Assembly (NCBI GenBank): GCA_019695185.1
Contig: JAIBAN010000082.1
Coordinates: 1-36,531, forward strand
DNA: 36,531 bases
Reading direction: 5' to 3'
DNA from: Blastocatellia bacterium
GTDB taxonomy: Bacteria; Acidobacteriota; Blastocatellia; Chloracidobacteriales; Chloracidobacteriaceae
Below, piece by piece: positions 32,582 to 36,531 of the stretch (positions within the stretch are counted from its first letter, which is position 1; every line of letters begins with the position of its first letter). Position numbers and translations under genes: made by a program. The notes beneath the pieces are model-generated. The model saw only the letters and a list, made by a program, of their open reading frames with translations. It was not told the origin of the DNA and made no database searches.

Positions 32582-34348
32582 ATGTCCCCTTATTCACAGA
32601 AATTCATTTCAAAATTGTTTGGCGTCATGACGTTACTGGTCGTGACAGGACTGGCTTTTCAATCAATGGCTCAAAGCAGCGGCCCCAATATCGGCAGTGT
32701 GACAATCGCCCGAAATGGAAGCGGCAAAGTCCAGGCGACCGTGACCGGAACCGGGTTTGTCAATAATGGATCCGTGGTTGAAATCAATGGAATTGCTGCC
32801 AAAAAGACAAAATCCATCAAAGGCGGGGCACTTCCGGATGGGTCTCCCACCCGACTGAGACCGGTTGATGACCGGATTGAGGCGATTAACACATCCGGCG
32901 ACCAGGCTGTGTTTCAAGTCCTGAACACTTCATCCCAAGCACGGTCCAATACCTTTATCGCCAACCCCAATGCCAAGCCGAGCCTTTCGGCAATGTCGGT
33001 CGCCGCAGGAAAGGCCGGAACGACCGTGGCTACCGTCCTGGAAGGAAAAAACCTGGTTGGTGCCACCGTCGCCTTTAGCGGCAACGGCATCACCGCCACA
33101 GTTGGCACCACCAATAATCCAACCAGACTGCCAGTGACTTTGATTCTTGCGGGAGATGCCCAACCTGGTTCCCGGACCATTACAATTACGACCCCTGGAG
33201 GAACCGTTCAAAACGATTCCTTACGGTTTGTTATTACCGCTCCGGATGAAACCAAACCGGTGGTGAGCGGAATTTCACCTTCCAATGGAAAACAGGGTAC
33301 CAATCTTGAAGTGGTGATTTCCGGGTTCCGTTTGAATGGCCCGACCAAGATTTCAATTGGCGGGGGCATCACGGTGGTGGTCCGGACCGCAGCCAGCAAC
33401 GATACTCAGATTTCCGCCCTGCTGATGATTGCAGCCGATGCAGCCCCTGGAACCCGAACTGTTTCCGTCACTACCGCAAATGGCATATCCGCTGAAAACG
33501 TGAATTTCACAGTCGAAGCAGGAACACCAGCTCCGACCGTCACGCTCACCAAGTTTATCGAATCACCCGATAAGACACCGGACCTTTACCACATGACCGA
33601 AGTACCTGACGGATCCTATGCCGTGACTCAATACAGCACCCGGTCACTGGTGTTGGCGAATTCGGCGGGAACCGTGACTCAGGTACAACGGAGCAGCTTT
33701 TTGCTGGTTTCTTCAATTGCCTTCTACAGCCGGGATGTCGCCTACACGACCTGTGTTCCCACAATTCTGGCCTCCCGCTCATTCCGCCCACAGGACTTTG
33801 GCTTCGAAGGGTTGCCGCCAGGGAATCTGGGAGGTGTTTCAAATCCGCGCTACATGATGGGTGTGGATGGTTTGATCTCGCGGACGTTCTTTTTATCCAA
33901 CGGCGGAACCGGTGAAATCCGGTTGATTGATCCTGATACCCGTTCAACCAGTAAAGTCATTGCCAATGGGTTCACTCTTTCAAGCACCGATGCCAATACG
34001 CGGGGGCTGGAGCAATTGGCTTATGACAAGAAAACCCGGACGATTTTTGCCCTGGATTCCGGCAAAGGAACCCTAGTGGCAGTTGACGAAGTGGCTGGCA
34101 GCCAAAAAGTGTTGCGGAGCGGTTTCAAATATCCCTTTGGTCTGGCGCTCATGCCGAATGGGAACCTGTTGGTTTCCGACCGGGGCGACGGTTCGCTGAC
34201 TGAAGTCACGACCGCCGGTCAATTGGTCAATACCTACGATACGAAACAAGGGGCTGACGCGCTCCGGGGACTCTTTGTCAATTCGAAGGGTGAAATTTTC
34301 CTGATTGTGGACAAAGTTCAAACTGTGTTCCGGGTAACCTTCAACTAA
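32582..34348 (+). CDS. Secreted IPT/TIG-domain protein with C-terminal propeller
   Basis: A 588-residue protein with a signal peptide (KLFGVMTLLVVTGLAFQSMA, cleavage near MAQ). Three IPT/TIG-like Ig-fold units follow (about 35-120, 135-218, 222-312), with SGISPSNGKQGTNLEVVISG and TRTVSVTTANGISAENVNFTV as the clearest. The C-terminal half (about 320-588) resembles an NHL/SMP-30-type propeller (LEQLAYDKKTRTIFALDSGKG, PFGLALMPNGNLLVSDRGDG). AGGAG is 5 bases before the ATG. It follows the heptamer array and precedes the outer-membrane barrel gene, likely one operon. Surface function is inferred. Confidence 0.87.
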   Translation: MSPYSQKFISKLFGVMTLLVVTGLAFQSMAQSSGPNIGSVTIARNGSGKVQATVTGTGFVNNGSVVEINGIAAKKTKSIKGGALPDGSPTRLRPVDDRIEAINTSGDQAVFQVLNTSSQARSNTFIANPNAKPSLSAMSVAAGKAGTTVATVLEGKNLVGATVAFSGNGITATVGTTNNPTRLPVTLILAGDAQPGSRTITITTPGGTVQNDSLRFVITAPDETKPVVSGISPSNGKQGTNLEVVISGFRLNGPTKISIGGGITVVVRTAASNDTQISALLMIAADAAPGTRTVSVTTANGISAENVNFTVEAGTPAPTVTLTKFIESPDKTPDLYHMTEVPDGSYAVTQYSTRSLVLANSAGTVTQVQRSSFLLVSSIAFYSRDVAYTTCVPTILASRSFRPQDFGFEGLPPGNLGGVSNPRYMMGVDGLISRTFFLSNGGTGEIRLIDPDTRSTSKVIANGFTLSSTDANTRGLEQLAYDKKTRTIFALDSGKGTLVAVDEVAGSQKVLRSGFKYPFGLALMPNGNLLVSDRGDGSLTEVTTAGQLVNTYDTKQGADALRGLFVNSKGEIFLIVDKVQTVFRVTFN

Positions 34349-34349
34349 T

Positions 34350-34429
34350 TCATGGGTGATGTGCGATGTGCGTTTTGCGACTGCCCTGTACCAATTTAAG
34401 GCAAACCGCACACTGCAAATCACACATGA
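34350..34429. repeat. Degenerate inverted TGTGCGA arrays
   Basis: Two 30-base arms (34350-34379 and 34400-34429) are about 80% complementary with a 20-base loop. The left arm has TGATGTGCGATGTGCG, a 7-base period. It starts one base after the stop codon and ends three bases before the AAGGGG of the next gene. Confidence 0.7.
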
Positions 34430-34442
34430 AGGGGACAACTCA

Positions 34443-35468
34443 ATGAAACTTCGCAATTCGTTGGTCTGTTTAGGTGGTTTGTTGCTTGTGGTGATTCTAA
34501 GCGGTCTCACTGAAAGGGTGTCTGCCCAGGCAGAAACCCTGCCAAAAAACCGTAGCGTGTTTTCCGCATTTTATACCCGCTCGGACACCGACAAACGATT
34601 TGACTTTTTTGGGAACCGGGTCCGGGTGATTCCGCCGGGAGGCCCACAATTCACCGGTTTTACCAAAACCGACATTGTGTCATTTGACTATGCTTATGGC
34701 ATTACGGACCGCTTGGAAGCCCACTTCACAGTTCCCTACGCCCATAGCGAAGTGGCCACTGTCGGAGCGGACGGCAAAACCATCAAAGACCCCACTGCCT
34801 CGCCGGTGGACAGCGCCATCAGCAACGTTCGGTTTGGGTTCCGCTACAATTTGGTGCGCGAACCGCTTTATGTCACAGCCAAATTTGATGTGAAACTGCC
34901 AGCCAATTCCGGCAGCCTGCAAAAAGCTTTTGCGGGAGCGACGTTGCCGGTGGATGAAGGCCAAACCGACTTTGACATTACAGGGCAGGTCAGCAAAAGC
35001 TTCATTGTCAAGGACCGGACCCTCCGCATTGGCGGGGAAGCTGGCATTCGCATCCGCCGGACCCAAAAAGATGGTGGAGTGGATGCTTTTACCAACGAAG
35101 TGCTCCCGATTAAGCCGGGAAATGAGTTTATCTACAATTTCCAGGTGAACTATGGCATCAACCGCTTTCTGTCGCTGACTTTGGCTGGAAATGGCATCGA
35201 GGGCCGTTCTTTTGACGTGCCGTTTCGGACCATTCGAGTGGGCAACGACGGCGAAGTCAAAACCGTCGGGACCAAAGGAAAGCTCCCGCCTGGATTCAAA
35301 CCCGATTTTGACAAACAATCAGGCCGCAAAATTTTCTCTCTCGGACCATTGGCCAATATTTCAATTACCCCCCGAACCATCGTCACGGGTGGTGTTCTCT
35401 TTGCTGCCCGAGGCCAAAATTATCCCGCAGGATATTTCCTGGTGCTCGGTGTGAGCCGGATTTTCTAA
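34443..35468 (+). CDS. Outer-membrane beta-barrel protein
   Basis: A 341-residue protein with a signal peptide (MKLRNSLVCLGGLLLVVILS, then GLTERVSAQ) followed by alternating amphipathic strands typical of an outer-membrane porin/transporter (e.g. FDYAYGITDRLEAHFTVPYA, VRFGFRYNLVREPLYVTAKF, FIYNFQVNYGINRFLSLTLA). It ends in SRIF, a terminal phenylalanine that fits the BAM recognition signal. It looks like the phenol-degradation MetA-type outer membrane family; that is tentative. AAGGGG precedes the ATG at 34443. It lies 94 bases downstream of the IPT/TIG gene. Confidence 0.85.
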   Translation: MKLRNSLVCLGGLLLVVILSGLTERVSAQAETLPKNRSVFSAFYTRSDTDKRFDFFGNRVRVIPPGGPQFTGFTKTDIVSFDYAYGITDRLEAHFTVPYAHSEVATVGADGKTIKDPTASPVDSAISNVRFGFRYNLVREPLYVTAKFDVKLPANSGSLQKAFAGATLPVDEGQTDFDITGQVSKSFIVKDRTLRIGGEAGIRIRRTQKDGGVDAFTNEVLPIKPGNEFIYNFQVNYGINRFLSLTLAGNGIEGRSFDVPFRTIRVGNDGEVKTVGTKGKLPPGFKPDFDKQSGRKIFSLGPLANISITPRTIVTGGVLFAARGQNYPAGYFLVLGVSRIF

Positions 35469-35522
35469 TTGATTTCTGGTAAAAAGACAGTTTGTTGATC
35501 CGCCAAAGCCTAATGATTCCTC

Positions 35523-36424
35523 AGAATCTGTCCGGGAAATCATTTGCAAGCTGGTAACCTTTGGAACAAGTAAGCAAACCCAACCAAAGGAAACCAGACT
35601 GCCATGTCGAAGTCAGTTTATCCGAGTGACCTCACTGAAAGCGAATGGGAAATCATCAAAGCGGAACTGCCGGTCAACCAAAGCCGGCGCGGACGCCCCC
35701 GGAAACATTCGGTGCGCTGTCTTATGAATGGGATTCGGTAGGTGAATCGGGAAGGGGTGCATTGGCGAGCGTTGCCCAAAGAATATCCGCCCTGGAAAAC
35801 GGTCCATGACCGGTTTCAGGAATGGAAGAGCAATGGCACCTGGGAACGCCTCCATGACCGGTTGCGGGACCGGTTGCGGCAGCAGGCGGGACGGGAACCA
35901 GAGCCGAGTGCCGGGATACTCGACAGTCAAAGTGTCAAAACCACGGAGGTGGTGCGGGGGGCCTGTGGGTATGATGCCGGCAAGAAAATCAAAGGCCGGA
36001 AACGACATTTATGGGTGGACACCCTGGGATTGGTCCTGGCGGTGGTGGTCCATTCAGCCGCCACGCAGGATCGGGACGGAGCCAAAGCAGTGCTCACGAG
36101 CGTCCCGCTGCCGCCGCGACTGGAAGTGATTTGGGCAGATGGTGGCTATCAGGGCGCAACCTTGGCGGAGTGGGTGGCCGAGCAGCGCCCCGCCCAACCC
36201 TACCGGCTGGAAATTGTCAAACGATCGGATGACCAACCAGGGTTTGTCCTCCTGCCGCGCCGCTGGATCGTGGAACGCACCTTTGCCTGGCTTGGGCGCT
36301 TTCGCCGGTTGAGTAAGGATTATGAGCGCCTGGCCTCAACCAGTGAAGCTTTGATTCGATTGGCCATAATTGATCTCATGGTCCGTCGCTTGGCACGCAG
36401 CAAATGATTTTCCGGACAGATTCT
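35523..36424 (+). mobile_element. IS5-family insertion sequence (IS1031/IS427-like)
   Basis: A 900-base element with 25-base terminal inverted repeats: AGAATCTGTCCGG... at 35523-35547 and its complement at 36400-36424, one mismatch. It encodes an IS5-type DDE transposase. The flanks are TCA (35521-35523) on the left and TAA (36424-36426) on the right; both fit a TNA target but are not identical, so no clean target duplication is seen. Confidence 0.88.
35604..36407 (+). pseudogene. IS5-family transposase with in-frame amber codon
   Basis: The reading frame from ATG 35604 encodes MSKSVYPSDLTESEWEIIKA and reaches a TAG at 35739-35741 after 45 codons. The same frame continues as VNREGVHWRALPKEYPPWKT, with DSQSVKT, KKIKGRKRHLWVDTLG, WADGGYQG and RRWIVERTFAWLGRF, the IS5 DDE residues, to the stop at 36407. 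In relatives the interrupted position is usually tyrosine (LYVNR / IRYVNR), so TAC or TAT to TAG is the simplest origin. The transposase is probably inactive unless the amber codon is read through or another copy acts in trans. Confidence 0.85.
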
Positions 36425-36531
36425 AAGCTCGACTTTGGCCATTAGGCAGCAAAGCAGAGCGTGTCGGCTAAACGCTTTAAAAGGGAAATGGGGACTTTTT
36501 CCATCTCCTTTGATTCCAACGACATTGAAAA

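Noticed and set aside
1..34429. CRISPR arrays
   Set aside because: Units are directly tandem, 7-9 bases long and without unique spacers; arms are inverted. No cas gene is present.

Overview
The window comes from a Gram-negative-type bacterium. It has lipid A synthesis (lpxB), a lipoprotein-release ABC exporter (lolD and a lolC/E-type permease), a TonB C-terminal-like protein and an outer-membrane beta-barrel. The base composition is balanced. Secreted YVTN propellers, IPT/TIG proteins, pilin-like sequence and a maleylpyruvate-isomerase/DinB-like enzyme together suggest Acidobacteriota, perhaps a Blastocatellia-like lineage. That assignment is inference from gene content; no rRNA or other taxonomic marker lies in the window.

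Layout. 1-2710 (minus): lpxB, tlyA and a STAS anti-sigma-antagonist gene. 2863-8782 (plus): a metal-dependent cyclase, a KDPG-aldolase-fold protein lacking the Schiff-base lysine, a large secreted protein ending in a pilin-like domain, a SirB1-type transglutaminase-like protein and a fumarylacetoacetase-fold enzyme. 8801-12316 (plus): gap with a good promoter and a long structured leader, then a secreted protein of two duplicated domains. 12439-16873: a TPR lipoprotein-like protein, an unrecognised two-gene unit, a DinB/MDMPI-like protein and a membrane-anchored protein with a GGAHCCY motif. 16974-24071 (minus): an orphan solute-binding lipoprotein, a PQQ-like propeller, tatD and two adjacent YVTN propellers. 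24220-30890 (mostly minus): lolD, the lolC-like permease, a ClpB-D2-like ATPase and a flavoprotein/polyferredoxin fusion, with a small TonB_C-like gene on plus. 31170-35468 (plus): a DUF547 lipoprotein, a small secreted protein, an IPT/TIG-propeller protein and an outer-membrane barrel. 35523-36424: an IS5-family insertion sequence whose transposase has an in-frame amber codon.

The most striking signal is not a gene. About fifteen intergenic spacers carry short tandem arrays (mostly 7-bp units, sometimes 8 or 9 bp) on one strand, followed after a loop by the reverse-complement array, so each spacer could fold into a long hairpin. The unit differs from locus to locus (GGGTTCA, GAGGACT, GGGAGTCTT, AATTGAG, GTTTTGA, TGTGCGA, CGCAGAG-like) but the architecture is the same. 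Several arrays begin inside or within a few bases of a stop codon and run almost to the next start codon, sometimes replacing any visible Shine-Dalgarno. One array lies inside a gene, where it encodes the hydrophobic core of a lipoprotein signal peptide.

Functionally the window mixes envelope biogenesis, central metabolism, protein and rRNA housekeeping and many secreted beta-propeller or Ig-like proteins. No defence locus, CRISPR array, tRNA or rRNA was seen.
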